Shown here in pieces: positions 39,106 through 52,400 of a stretch of 64,000 nt of DNA. The first letter of the stretch is position 1. Every line of letters starts with the position of its first letter. The position numbers and the translations under genes were made by a program. Under the pieces are notes generated by a model that saw only the letters and a list, made by a program, of their open reading frames with translations, was not told the DNA's origin and ran no database searches. Source of the DNA: Paralithodes platypus. Lineage: Eukaryota; Arthropoda; Malacostraca; Decapoda; Lithodidae. The stretch covers positions 29,527,172 to 29,591,171 of the forward strand of contig CM064519.1 in assembly GCA_032716605.1 (NCBI GenBank). Reading direction: 5' to 3'.

Positions 39106-42100
39106 TTGTCTATAGAAGCTCAACTCCCTCTCCTTGAGGCACAGACCGGCAACGCATGCATGGCAATCCAGCTATATAAGAGGCTAAAGGGCCTCCGACA
39201 AAACTTGATCAACATGCATGCACACCAAACCAAATCACTATACCGCATTGGTCGTTGCGTGGATCAACAAGAACTGCGAACCCCGGTAGGAAACCAGATT
39301 GGGATTGAAAATTCAGCTACTTGAACAGACTCACCCCAACAAGTACTACAGGAACACCACGCCGAGGACAATCCTCAAAGAGGCCTTCTAGCTTCCACAT
39401 CCCATAAAACGACAGAAATGGGCTCGGGAAGAGTATAAACAAGTCAAGGAAGCATTTTACACCGCTTCACTGGATCTAAGTGTCACCTCTACTACAAAAG
39501 CTGCCCACAACATCTGGCGAAAAAAACACCCCACAGGCAAGCTTAATCTTGATGCCAACAAACTTAGCCAACGTCAAACGAGACATTATATAGAACAAAA
39601 GGCTAACTGAACTGGAACTCGAGACCATCCAGGAGATAATCCCAGAGAAAACCAGACAGGAAAGCCTCAACAACAAGAACCTGAACAAGAGCAAAAAAGA
39701 TAAGACAATTGTAGCTGATGAAGAACCATAAGAGACAGCTATTCCTGACCCCCAAGAGATGCGAAACCAACCAGAGGCAATCCAAGCAGAAAATTAAGAT
39801 AAGAAAGTATCAGCGATGACAGCAAACATCAAGCCAAATTGGGAGAACCTCAAAGAAACAGCTATTGGTGAAAGACCACCAATACCAAAGATCAAGAAAG
39901 ATGGCCATGCAAAAAAAATCATCAAACATGCCAATGAAGCCATCCATGAGATGAAAGGTGACCTGCCAAGACCAATGGAACTGACAGAAGTGAACCAGCT
40001 CATATACACAACAGCTTCAGCAATCACAGAGACATTATGAGAAAGACCCAGACAACAGAAGCAGAAGTGAAAACAACACGTTAGAAAGTGAAGACTGAGA
40101 GGGAGATAAGGATTTACATCAAGAAAAAGGATAACATATTAACTGAAGAAATGCTGAAGCAAATGATACAAGCAAAGGCACAGAGGCTCAGGAGATTCAC
40201 CAAAAGAAGCAACTTCTATAGACAGAATAAGATCTTCAAAGACGACACAAAGAAGTTCTACAGAGAGTTAGAATATATGAAGATCGATGTCAACAAACCA
40301 CCCGCCATCGAAATAGTCAAAAGATCTGGAGTAAGAAATGGGGAATGAAAAGTGTAACAATGAACAATCCACCTAAATTTAACAAAAACAGGATTAGTAC
40401 AGTGACTTAAAGAAGATTGGTCAGAGATCAACATCACTACTGCCATCAACAAGACCAATATCCGGAAGCATCTGAAAAAGATGGAATTGCCAGCTTCTGG
40501 ATAAAATATTTCTACAGCACCCATGAAGATCATGCAAGGGCATATAACACCATCATGGAGAATCCGGACAACTGCCCTCACACAAGGTATCACATAATTA
40601 ATATCAAAGACAGAAGAGACTCAATGCCCAAAGAACTACATACCCATCACCTGCCTACCTACAATGTACGAGATCCTCACATCAATCATCACTGAGATGA
40701 CCTATATCTTCCTTGACAAGAAAAACTTCTTACCAGCAAAAAAAAAAAAAAAAAAAAAGACAGATTGTAGGAAAGGAAGCTACTGATGCAAACCAGCTGC
40801 TTATCAACAAAGTGGTACTTGAAAATGCCGAAATGAAGAAGAAAAAGTTATCAACAGCATGGATTGACTACAGGAAGGCATTTGACAGCATCCTGCACAG
40901 CTGGATAGAAAAAAGCCTTAAGATCTACAAAGTCTGGCCTACTACCATTAAGTTCATTACACAGAGCATGAAAACTTGGAAGTTCACCTTGAATCTCCAC
41001 CACTCCGACAGACCACTAACCTCTAGACCGATCGACATCAAAGGCAGGATCTTCCAAACGGATTCACTATCCCCACAACTTTTCTGCCTAACTCTAGCAT
41101 CCCTCAGCACACTACTTAACAACAGCAAATATGGTTATGAATCACACACCGGCAAACTGAACTTCGTTTTCTACATGGACGACCTGAAGACGTTTACCAA
41201 AGATGACAACCAACAAACAGATCTGCTCACAATCGTCAAGACCTTCAGCGACATCAAAATGGAGTTCAGAATGGACAAATGTGCCCAAGCCACCTTTAAG
41301 AGAGAAAGACTTACACAGACCACATACATCACTCATGACACCAACACCATCATCAAGGAGACAGACCAAGAGGGCACATACAAGTAAATAGGAGTGAACG
41401 AAGGAGATGGTATACAATACTCGAACATGAAGGATTATATCCGGAAAGAGTACTATAGGAGAGAGCGTATGGAATTGAAAAGTGAACTCAATACAGCCAA
41501 CCGATTTAAAACTTTCAGCACCCTAACCATACCCGTAGTGACTTACAACTTTAACATCATGAACTGGAAAATGAGTGACACCAAAAGACTAGACACTAAG
41601 ATCAGGAAGATGCTGACCATTGAAATCATGCACCACCCGAAAGTTGACATCGACAGGCTGTACCTACCAAAAGCAGAACGAAGACAAGCCCTGGTCCAAC
41701 TCTAATTGACCTACAAGAATACCACCATAGGTATGGACATGTACCTGACAATGACAGACGACCCAATCCTTCAAATAGTAAACAATATTAAGAGAGAAAA
41801 AAGCTTTACTCTACAAGAAGGAAACCACAAAGTTCAAGCAGGAGCTGAGCATCCAAGAAATACCACTAATGAAAAATGAAGCAGCAGCGAAGTACGCACA
41901 TAGAGTCCAACAGAAGGCAAAACTCCATAGCCAATTGCGGAAATAATGGGAAAAAAGGCAATGCACGGGAAGTACCCAAAAAGAATAAAATAGGCAGACT
42001 TAGACCAACAGAAGACTAACCAGGCTCTTGAACACTGGATTGAAAGCAGAGACAGAGGGTCTGATCATCGCCACAAAAGACCAGAGTCTCGCCACCAGGT

Positions 42101-42780
42101 CCTATCACCATCACATCATCAAGGATGGAATAAACCCACAATGCAGGATCAGAGGAAAGTATAAGGAAACTATCGACCACATAATTTCTGGCTACCTGAA
42201 ATTGGCAAAAAACTAATACATTCACTGACACAACAAAGCAGCAGCCTACCTGCATTGGAAGATCTGTAAGGAGTACAAGATCAAGACAGCTGAAAAGTGG
42301 TATGAACACCAACCAAACATCGTCACTGAGAACGACACAGTCACCATCCTATGGAACATGTTCATCCAAACCGACAAAGAGATCACAGCGAACAGGCCAT
42401 CATCATCAAGAACCAGATGAAGAAGGAGTGCATACTAATCGACATGGCCATACTATCCGAATGAAACACCTCTGTCAAGGTAACAGAAAAGCTGTCGAAA
42501 TACAAGGATTTGGAAATCAAGATCAACCGGATGTGGGATATGAAGACCGCGCAACAATACCAGTGGTCATTGGAGCATTGGGACTTGTGAAGAAGGGACT
42601 AAAGAAATTCACCAACAAGATCCCTGGAAACATCAACATCCACGAAGTTCAGAAGAGCACCCTCCTTGGAACAGTCCATATTATATTACAGAACGTGCTA
42701 TCAATCAAATAGTGAGGACATCTTCCCTGCAGTGCATCAGGATAATTATTTGGACCCAGCTCTACAGGATGTATCAGAAT
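39106..42780 (+). mobile_element. LINE C: decayed RLE-type non-LTR retrotransposon
   Basis: A 3.7-kb plus-strand element with RT in the middle and a restriction-like endonuclease region at the C-terminus. No APE domain is visible upstream. Such a layout belongs to the R2/R4/NeSL/Hero part of the LINE tree. It starts right after TAA-like repeats. Its 3' side meets another AATAAT-rich tract (about 42797-42835), which may equally be the tail of the neighbouring minus-strand SINE. A 20-A run at 40739 interrupts it. Confidence 0.75.
39816..42712 (+). pseudogene. RLE-LINE polyprotein (RT + PD-(D/E)xK endonuclease), many breaks
   Basis: Pieces in order: 39816-40040, unknown; 40088-40348, with MIQAKAQRLRRFTKRSNFYR and DDTKKFYREL, the basic pre-RT region of this group; 40713-41387, the RT with TAWIDYRKAFDSILHSW, GRIFQTDSLSPQLF (normally GIFQGDSLSP) and the catalytic YMDDLKTF; 41394-41705, thumb; then about 42040-42712. 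The last part has a zinc-finger-like PQCRIRGKYKETIDHII, in which the second Cys is Arg, then NDTVTILWNMFIQTDKE and ECILIDMA, which fit the RLE core. The end near GALGLVKKGLKKF is also typical. Stops and shifts are frequent, so it is inactive. Confidence 0.75.
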
Positions 42781-42784
42781 GCAA

Positions 42785-43060
42785 CAAATTTGAAAGAAAT
42801 AATAAAATTAATAAAATTAAAAATAATAATATTCGTTTGGTTACTTAGTTAACTCCCGTATCTCCTCTGAGGATTTACAAGTGCTTGACTACTTTAATCA
42901 ACCAGAGACCATTGTTCAAAGGGAGATGGTAACCGCCAGCCACATCTCAGAAAAACTTTCCAACCTGAGCGAGGATTGAACCTGAGTCTCTTAGGTTGGA
43001 GGCAGGCATGCTATCAACTGAGCCAGCCGATGGCTGGTTCTGCTCCTTCAGGGCTAAGGG
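42785..43060 (-). mobile_element. tRNA-derived SINE, minus strand
   Basis: On the minus strand TGGCTCAGTTGATAGCATGCC (A-box side) is followed by CTCAGGTTCAATCC (B box), a correct pol III promoter spacing. The body runs leftward through AAGTTTTTCTGAGATGTGG and ends in an ATT-rich tail near 42797-42835. It is a different family from the SINE at 30037. The loop looks closest to tRNA-Gly or Ala, which I cannot settle. Confidence 0.7.
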
Positions 43061-43920
43061 TCATAATCCACTTTGTGGAAATGGCTCTATGGAGTGGGTG
43101 AGTGGGGGCATGTCTGGGCGCCTGGAGGCAGTTTCTGCCACAGCCATCCATTTTGAGGCGCTTCCTCTGGAAGCGGGGCATCAGATGGATGATGATTATT
43201 ACCTAATAATGTCATGGACTGTTTATGTATCCCAACATAAAAATGTCACCAATATATGCATCTCGCTCTCAATCCCCAATTAATTGTGCTTACAAATGGA
43301 TAGCCCCTCTTTTCTCAACAAATGTAAACACAGTGGGGTTGGTGAAATTGTTAAGGATTGTCCATCAGCTTCATAGCTCGTGTTGATGATCATATTGATC
43401 CGTCATCAAGAACAGGTCTTCCCCTTAAGGTTCCCTCCTCATTCACCTGTGAGGGATCATCTTCTAGCTAAGAAGGAAAACTTTGAAATTTGGGACAATC
43501 GCTCAAATCATGACGTGAACATTTTAGTCACTGTATATCTAGAAGATGAAACCCTCCATAAATGGCAGGTTGCCTTCCCCCTAAATATCGTTTAACTCGG
43601 TGTGCTCTTTTCCAATTTTCCTTTAAATGTCATTCCTTTATGCTTTTTGCTGCATGGAAAATTCTGTACACGTTATGTATTCCGATATACAGTATAATTG
43701 GAGCTCTTAGATCCTCCATGGTATGTTATTTTGTATCTCTTCCATATACGTTAGGTAGATTAGCTACAAACAGTTTGTTAAGAATTAGTAAATCTTTTAG
43801 TTACTTCTTTTCCTTTGAATCCTTTATATTTCAAGTTTTGTCTGTGGGTAAGAAGGCAAAACTGCCAGTAATGAGTACCTCCCTCTCCACCCCCGCACAC
43901 ACCAAAATGAAGAAAAAAAA
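43061..43920. other. Unassigned
   Basis: 43061-43200 may be a further repeat or an upstream SINE neighbour. No gene is recognised in the rest. Confidence 0.4.
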
Positions 43921-44110
43921 ACAATGAAATTCAAGGTATGTTAGAGTCAAAATGTCTCGACACATCGATCTTTTTGTATACCTATGTGTATGAAGCAGAC
44001 AAAAGGCAAAGCTGCATGTAATAAGTGTCTCCCAGGAGTTGAAAAAGTGAACGAGCCAATTTCAAGGTACGTTAGAATCAAAACGCGGAGCTTGAAGCAG
44101 TTTAAGACAT
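43921..44110 (-). mobile_element. Jockey-like LINE 3' end, 5'-truncated
   Basis: The minus strand matches the end of the Jockey-like element: GGGAGACACTTATTACATGC, then AGCTTTGCCTTTTGTCTGCTTCATA. The upstream part matches the RHFDPN-coding end (reverse of CAAGGTACGTTAGAATCAAA). A second copy of that block lies at 43933, so part of it is duplicated. Confidence 0.6.
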
Positions 44111-44597
44111 AGGATTAGGGAAAGACAGATTGAGAGAGAGAGTTCCAGAGCTTACTTGTTGAGTAGAAGAAAAACTGGGAAAATCGGTTCACTCTTGGGT
44201 TAGAGAGTTGGACAGACTTGGGGTGGGAAAGTGGGTACCCCCTACTCTCCGTTAGGGAGGAGGTATACATTGAGATAGCTCTGAAGTACACTGATGCAGA
44301 GATGTAACATTGTGGCGTGTAGAGAGAGATTGTAGGGAATTAGTAAGAAGGGGTGAATTGATGAGACGAAATGCTTTTGAATATACCCCTTCGAGAAATG
44401 TGGTATGGGTGGAATCTCCCTATACATGCGAACAGTAATCGATTCATGGACGTTCTGTGCGCCTGTACAGAACAACAAGTTGTGCAGGTGAAGAACCCAC
44501 GGATATCTTCAACACAAATATAAATTATCATTCATTAGGCTCCATCGTCGACACAGGCACCAAACTTCATCTAGTTAGTATCAAACTTGCATGCTGT
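44111..44597. other. Intergenic, nothing recognised
   Basis: No gene or repeat is recognised. Confidence 0.45.
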
Positions 44598-44929
<332 letters not shown>

Positions 44930-44976
44930 TTGTAACTCACGGAAAGGTTTAAAAGGTATCAATCTGACAGACCTAC

Positions 44977-45046
44977 TATATGTATGGACATTACAGTATA
45001 TATGTATGGACATTACAGTATATATGTATGGACATTACAGTATATA
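44977..45046. repeat. Short tandem repeat, 3 copies of ~23 bp
   Basis: TATGTATGGACATTACAGTA is repeated three times in direct succession. Confidence 0.95.
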
Positions 45047-47473
45047 TGCGAAACATTTATGATTTTATCTTTTTGCACAAGCGTCTATTCTCGTGTATTA
45101 ATCTTCTCAATCCTTTTTTTTTAATCGATTTCTGACTGTGGTGAATGAAATTGATTACAGAGAAACCACACACTAAATAAAAACAATACCAGTAACAATT
45201 ATGAATAAGAGAACTCCATGGAGCACACTATAATGTAATGATATAAAATATGTGTTTACATGGTGTGGAACTATAGATGATTATTATCATTAATATGAGT
45301 TAAGTGAAAACATTGAAAAACCTATACAAGGCAATATATAATATTTTGTTTTTTTCTTTGCTTCATTCGAGTTGGTTCATTAAGATGGCCAAGGACTGGA
45401 AGTGTTGTCAAAGTTTGTGAAACATGTACGTATAGTTTTTCTTTGTGGATACTTTATACAAGTTCCTCCAAAATACATACAGAAGTGTAATCATATGCTG
45501 TACTGCATGGCTTACATATTAGACTATGGTTATCCATTCCTCTGATATTTTGTATTATTTTCTTCCGTTACTATGCTCAGAATACTCCACCTCTATAATA
45601 TACTCTACTTTTCCATTTTTACTTCAGATAATGTTTTGTAACAATAACAGCACGTCATATCACAATAGCTTTTTCCTTCCCACTATTTGTTTTTACTTCC
45701 TTTGTTCGCTTTCCTACAATCCTCCTGTTGTCGTTTATTTGTGAAGCTCTCCATTTCCTTCTTTATCGTTCTGTGTAAGAATAACAACAATGTTTTTGTC
45801 CAATTTAAGTTAACCTTAAAGCTTACTGTTATTGCAATACCAATATGCATCTTTTGATAATCTTTCACAGTTTGTTCATGCTTCTTTCCTTATTATGATC
45901 TCTGAATAGTCTCTCTCTCTCTCTCTCTCTCTCCCGCCCTCTCTCTCTCTCTCTCTCTCTGTGTTAGTATCACCTGCGTATGATACCGAGTGAGAAGAGT
46001 TATGGAGGCCGTATCATGACAACTCCACGGCCTGGCCCCCTCCCCTCCTCCACTGCTTTACGAGAGGAGACCGCTATTCTCAGGGCTAAAATATGCAAAT
46101 GAGTTTTTCCCAGGCGGAGGTTTAAAGTTAGAGAAAAAAATATATATACAAATCTTTCCCTAATGAAAACGTGGCGGGCGCGTCTAATTTGTGTAGGGAT
46201 GTGGATCGTGTGTGCATCTTACAGCGACGTTCCTCCTTCCTTGGACTGGAAAATCGTTTAGAGGTATTTGTTGATACACCGTTTTCATCAGATAGTCTTA
46301 TTATATGTAATTTGCAAGGTGATCGTCTACCAAAAAAAGGTGCTTTACGTATATTTTTACACAACATCTGGATTTATCAAAAATATATTTTGGTATATTT
46401 ATGTAAGGAATGAAACTAGTTTGATATATAATTATGTTCATTGGCAACATAATTATCAACAATGGCTATTTGCACTTTACATTAATCTCAAGACTCTTTT
46501 GATTCGTGCCATTATGTTACTCGATGGCAAGTTAGTTTGTGTCCATGGAAACCCCATGTTGATTATTGATGTCCGGACATAAGAAATAATATTTGAGTAT
46601 GGTGGGCTAACAATCTCTTTCTTTCCAGTAAGAAAGGGATAGACATTAACACGTGTTCTAGTGCCCTCACGTATTAACGTTTGCAATTTCTAGAGATCCA
46701 AGTAAAGAATAGACTGAACAACCCCAACTTCCCGATAGTATGTGCCCAACAATGTCGAGCGGAGTTATTGGACCTTTAAAATTCACAATGATAAACAAAT
46801 CCCCTCTAATGTCCAACTTAGGCTGAGAATGTTGCTAAAAATTTCGGATAAACGAAAACAAATATTGATATGCAGTTACTAAATCGAGTACTCATGGAGG
46901 TGCTGACATTTCTGTTCCATGATTTTCAATGGAAGTGGACAGAACTACTACTATTAGTACCCTTCTGCCAAATGACCACATGACTGTGTCGCACCCATAA
47001 TGACCCCAGTGCTCTATCTCTATATATTTTACCCTCTCTAGTAGTACTAACATTTTACTGGAAGTTATAAGGTACTATAAACTGAATATGTACATAATGT
47101 AACAACAACATTGTCTTTTCGTTTTTCATATTAAATATACCCCCTAACTGTCTTTCAAAAGTCTATGAATGTGAAACCACAACATCGCACTAATCACCAC
47201 ATAATTATAGTAGTAATGTTTAAAAGATAATGCCATCCCATTAGACTTACCAACTATATATTAGTGAACATTTATACTATACACTGTACACAGTATTCAT
47301 AATTTTACTAATCTTAGTTCTAGGGTAATTTCCAACTATACGTCCAAAACAAGTTCAAGCGGACTATAGGTCCGTGCAGCCATGTTAACTCCGAAGCGTG
47401 CGGCTTGGCACAGAGGATGAAATATAAGAAAAAGGGCCCCGTTACGGCCTAGAGGATAGATTAGATAACATGT
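45047..47473. other. Intergenic, CT run and a GC-richer patch
   Basis: (CT)n at about 45909-45960. A unique GC-richer patch at 46013-46110 contains an ATGCAAAT octamer-like site. No gene is recognised. Frames near 46171-46582 carry no motif that I know. Confidence 0.5.
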
Positions 47474-48185
47474 ATGTGGAAGATCATTAAATTTGGCTCA
47501 ATAATAACCACCAAATTTCGTGAAAAGCGGTTCATAACTTTGAGAGCCGCCTACGCTGGCGGAGGTATGCGCTCCATTGATCGCCTCCAATATTTAATCA
47601 CTTTTTACTTGGAGCATATCCTATCTTCTTACCGAATTTCTTGGTCATCGGTTCATAACATTTTGAGATATATTTTTTCTGACTATCAGAGAAACGGAGG
47701 CAAAACAGCCTCTGTTCAACTTCGTTGGCGGAGGTAACTAGAGGGACACTCTAGAAAGCGCGTACCTTCGCCTACCCAGGCGGAGGTATGCACTCTACCG
47801 ATCACCTCCTAATTTGAATTACTTCTCCCTTGGTCCATATTCTATCTGCCCACCAAGTTTCGTGAAAATCGGTTCATAACTATGTGAGCCGTCTACGTTA
47901 GTGGAGGTATGCGTTCTAACAATCACCTTACTGGGCGTTTCCGCACCCTCCTCAGCTCCCCGCCTTGGAGTGGCTTCGGTCACCTGGGCTTTATTAGTGG
48001 TAAGCAGGAAGGATTCTGTGGGAGCGCTCGGTTATACCCTTGGCCTTGCTCGGGACCTTGGGGCTGCTCGGCCAGACAGCCTGGGGAATAGCAACAACAA
48101 CAACAATCACCTCCACAGTTAAATGACTTTTTTCTTGGTGCATATCATGTCTGGCCTCCAACTTTTGTGACAATCTGTTCAATTG
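47474..48185. repeat. Internal repeats with CGTGAAAATCGGTTCATAAC motif
   Basis: A block reading ACCAAATTTCGTGAAAAGCGG, then TTCATAACT, then GCCTACGCTGGCGGAGGTAT, then GATCGCCTCC recurs near 47509, 47630, 47860 and 48155 with differing spacing. The 47930-48100 part, rich in GC and ending in AACAACAACAACAA, looks like a separate insertion. This motif style is common in invertebrate repeats, but I cannot name the class. Confidence 0.65.
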
Positions 48186-48803
48186 GGTTTTGGAAGTATT
48201 AAAAGTAACAAGATTTTCTCTGCCCTAATCGGAAAAAGTTGATAGATCAAAAAATAGACGTGGTATGACCTCATCACATGAATTCTTGAGTAATTGCATT
48301 TTGGGTCGTTGTGGAAAACTATTTATATAGTGTAAAGTAGAGAAATAAAGACAATGCTTCAGAAATTTTGAATAAAGAATAGAGTAAATAACTTTAATAG
48401 ATGCAAGAAATGAGAGCAATTGGACGATAGTAGGAAGTTTACCTTTCTTTGGGACAGGTTGAAGCAAAAAGGAAAGATGGTAAAGCAAGGAAGAACAGTT
48501 TTTGAGTACAACAGGAGGAACACCATCTGGTTTGTACACCTTAGTATGAAGCCCAGAGAGGGCAGAAAGTACATCCTTAGAAGATATTTGGATACTAGGC
48601 ATAAGTAAGAGAGAGGGGGGTGAAGAGGGAGAAATAACACCAGAATCATCTAAGGTGGAGTTTTTAGCAAGCGTTTGAGTGAAGAGTTCAGCTTTGTCAG
48701 ATGAAGAAATTACAGTGGTACCATCATTGTAGAAAAGCGAAAGGAAAGATGAAGAAATAAAATTGCTGGAGAGATTTTTGGCTATGTCCTGGCAGGTTTG
48801 CAA
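48186..48803 (-). pseudogene. Jockey-like LINE fragment with internal deletion
   Basis: The minus-strand frame from 48803 holds FISSSFLSLF, SSSDKAELFTQTLAKNSTLD, LSALSGL, VLKNCSSLL and QPVPKKGKLPTI, the region leading into the RT. After YSKFLKH it jumps to a short unrelated-looking stretch and then LFFDLSTFSD, which lies downstream of the YADD motif in the other copy. About 0.7 kb of RT core is therefore missing. The 30 shared residues around AKNSTLDDSG link it to the plus-strand copy at 52767. Confidence 0.8.
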
Positions 48804-49339
48804 TTCCCGTGGTTGAGTCAGGGGCTGATGAAGGTGCGGGAATGAGGTGGCGGAACGGCACTAGTGGGGGGGGGGGGACCAAAAATCCTCTCGTGGGGTG
48901 TTATACCATCGTCGCGGGGTGGGGTGTTCAGTCCCTATTGAATGACTCTTAGCAGGTCGGGCCAGGTAGTGGTAAGCTTTGATTGCAGTTGGCTTGCAAT
49001 GCTGCTCTAACTTCTTTCACAGATTGAGTCCCCCTTTGGCTAATATGGTGAGGACTGAAAGATCTTGTAGCCGAGTTATCTGGACAGTTCTTACAATTGG
49101 GAGATCGTAGACACCAATCGAGCCAGGCAATACCCAGGAGAGGCCTCATAGGCATGTGGTAAAGAGTTGCTGGAGCTCCTATTTCTTTTGTCTTGCTTCC
49201 CTCACTGTTTCTGTTTGTGTCTAACCTACAGAGAGAATATTCAAGCTAGCTCTCACATACACCAACTCCTCCTCCTATTCATTTCACTATACTAAATAAG
49301 CACACCACACTTATTACCCATACACACACATAAAGAGGT
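48804..49339. other. Unassigned, G run at 48868-48880
   Basis: No gene is recognised. Adjacent to Jockey and Gypsy pieces, so probably repeat-derived. Confidence 0.35.
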
Positions 49340-49440
49340 TTAGAATAGCGACAGTCTTTCAGTCTTTCAACTTTGGAGGAGACACTTGGTACAGGCAGCT
49401 TTGCTTTTTTCTCCTTTATACACATTGAACAAAAAAATAT
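49340..49440 (+). mobile_element. Jockey-like LINE 3' end inserted in Gypsy integrase
   Basis: The plus strand reads GGAGACACTTGGTACAGGCA, then GCTTTGC, then TCTCCTTTATACACA, then a short A run (about 49431-49437). This is the Jockey 3' terminus with a poly-A tail. The minus-strand Gypsy integrase frame reaches SDNTTEFTSQIF and then enters this sequence, so the LINE end lies within the integrase. Confidence 0.65.
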
Positions 49441-52400
49441 TTGGCTAGTAAACTCAGTGGTATTATCAGAGGGAAGGTAAGCCAAAACATAGGAAAACGT
49501 TGGACAGTAAAAACAATTGCAACAGCAACTGCGGAGTGTTCTTTTACTGGGGTAGCTATCTCAAATTTAAAGTGTGTGTCAACAAAGGTGATTATGAATC
49601 TGAACTGTTTGAAGGGGCCCGTGACATCGATTACCAATAGGTGAAACGGTTTGAAAAAAGAGAGAGCGTCTGAAGGGCTATTGGTGCAGGCGATTCCTTT
49701 GCCCTGGGCGCAAAGTTTGCACATTTCGGTGGCTCTCTTTGCAGGTCCAGGTGGGTGGGGCCTTCAGAACGTGCTGTTAAAGACTTGCAACAATTTTTTA
49801 ATCCCTAGGTGGATTCCATTTCATACATGTAGGTGATTATTTTTGTCGTAGATTGCCTCCGGGGCTATCACGATGTGATCGGATGGGGTAAAAAAAACAA
49901 TCTTCTATTCTCATTAAGGCCTTGAAAGTTTCTGCAGGTAGCCAGGAGGGCGGTGCATTGCTTACCCAGGCATGTATTAAGGGCGAATTTTGGGGTGCTT
50001 TTTTGCTTACCAAGGCTAGCTGTTGATATAGCAGCTGCATCGTGGCGAGGAGATGGGCATGGTCAGGATTGGGCAATGGAAGACAGGAGAGCCCATCCGC
50101 ATTTGTGTGGAGTTTCCCTGGTCGATATTTAGTGTCGGAGCTAAGCACTTCCAAATGTTTCATTCCATCTTATTAATAAATCATTGGTGTTTTCTGACTT
50201 ACGTAACCATGGTAGTGAGTGGTGATCAGTGATGCTTACGGTCAGCTTGGCAGCTTGGCACCTATTAAATATGATTTTAAATGCTGCAAAACCCAGATTA
50301 GATCGAAGCACTAACTCTTGGTAGCTGCGTACTTTACTTTTGACGAGGTTAAGGTGTGGCTATCAAAGGCAATTAAATTTTCTTTGTCGCCTTGCACTTG
50401 AGCCAGAACCACTCCTATTCCGAGTAAAGATACTTCAGTATAAAGGCGAAAGAGATGGGTATAATTGGGGAAAGTGACGACGGGCGTAGATGTTAGGGCA
50501 TCTTATAATTGATGGAAAGCTTGTAGGCATTTGTCAGTCCATTGGAAGAGTTCTTCTTCTTTGGTCAGGACATGTAGGGGCTTGGCGATTGAGGAAAATC
50601 CCATCTTGAAGCATCGATAATAGTAGATGAGGCCTAAAAAGGATCGGACTCATTTCACATCGGTTGGTAGAGTGATATTACTGATATTACGGTCAGGCTA
50701 TGGAGATCGTCAACTCTTTTAAGTATCTGGGCAGTGTGTTGAGTAAAGATGGGACTATGGATGAAGAGGTGCGGGAGAGGGTACAACAGGGGAAGAGGGT
50801 TGTAGGAACGCTAAAAGCAGTAACAAGAAATAGGGTGGTCAGTATGGAAGTGAAGAAGTCCTTGCATGACAGTGTGGTAATCCCGACACTGACTTACGGA
50901 AGCGAAGCATGGACGTTGGTTGAGAGACTCAGACCAAGAGTGAGAGCAGTGGAAATGAATTACTTAAGGAGTGCGTGCGGAGTTACATGGAGGGATAGAC
51001 AGACTAATGAGGAAGTAAGAAGGAGGTGTGGTGTGGAGGTAGATGTGCTGGAAAGTGTGAAAAGGAACAACTTGAGATGGTTCGGCCATATGGAACGTAT
51101 GGAAAGCGAGAGAATGACTAAGAGGGTGTATGAGAGCGAGGTGGAGGGACAGAGGGGGAGAGGTAGACCGAATATGAGGTGGAAGGATGGAGTGAGGAAG
51201 TACATGAACGAAGGTGGTGCTGGTTGGGGGGAGGGGCGTCGACTGACTGGGGACAGAGGTGCATGGGGGCGGTTCGTTCGTGGCCACCCCTTCGGGGATC
51301 ACGGCGTCAGGCAATAGATAGATAGATAGATAGATCTAGTTTTTGCGAGTCTGGTGCAATGCCGTCCTGAGAGATTACGTGTCCTAAGTACTAAACTGAG
51401 GTCTTAGCCAGGGTGTATGTGGTTGGCTTTAGTTTTAATCCGGCTATCTATATTCGTAAACAAAAAAAATCTCTGAAGGTGTTCTTCTCATGATGTGGCA
51501 AATAACGATAACGTCATCTAAATATGCTAGACAGTCTCCCATGTTAGGCCTTCTAGTACGGAGTCCATTAATCTAGAGAACGTGGTGGGACCATTGCACA
51601 ATCCAAAAGGTAGGACATTGAATTTGTAATGTCATCCACCACTGGTGGAGAAGGCCGCTTGATATTGGTGGTATACATGGGCAGGAACCTGCCAATAACT
51701 TTATTGTAATTCGAGGGTAGAGAAGATTTTGGCTTCATGCAACGAGAAAAGTGAGTCATTGATTCGGGGCAGGGCAGGTGGCATCTTAGATAGCTGTGTC
51801 ATTTAGTTGTTGATAATCGACACAAAATCGAAGTGTGCCATATTTATTTTTTCACGAATGCAATGGGCGAGGACCATGTGCTGTTTGAAGGGGTGACAAA
51901 ACCAGCATCGAGCATTTCTTTTACTTGTCTCTCCTCCTCATGTCATTGCATTGGGTTCTTATGCCACGAAGGTTGACGAATGGGCGCCCCCTGAGTATGA
52001 ATGAGATGTTCTAAGACGGGAAATTGCGAACAAAAATATCCTGAAAACTAACGAGTAATTCTCGCAAATCTTTTTGATGTGAAGATGAGAGGTGATTCGG
52101 GATATCTGGCAAATGGGGAGGGGCATCGGGGAAACTGGGAAGGTGATGTGTGTGGTGCCGATTTCGTTGAACGACTCAAGGTCATCAATGATTAACCCTT
52201 TTACCCTTTCGGCTAAGTGATAGGGTGAGGGTGAATATTGGCAACTTTGATGAAATTTAATTTGGGGGAAGGAGGAAAGGGGTGAGGATGCAAGTAAGGT
52301 AAGAAGAATGGTCAAAGTGGGGGAGAAGAGGAGCAGGTGGTCTGAGGGGCGATATAGAGGCAGCCAGACTTGATGGTGGAGTGAAATAGTGACGGTCTTT

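Noticed and set aside
42975..43055. A functional tRNA gene on the minus strand
   Set aside because: The promoter boxes are good, but the anticodon arm is poor and the sequence continues into a SINE body.
43931..44091. Target-site duplication around the Jockey 3' fragment (repeat of CAAGGTAYGTTAGARTCAAAA)
   Set aside because: The same words belong to the end of the LINE itself, as seen at 55260-55320, so this is an internal duplication rather than a TSD.
46171..46582. Overlapping 80-104 codon frames as a gene
   Set aside because: AT-rich sequence, no motif, and frames on both strands of equal quality.
50700..51317. A 205-codon open frame as an independent gene
   Set aside because: It is the C-terminal part of a 5'-truncated RTE copy inside Gypsy pol.
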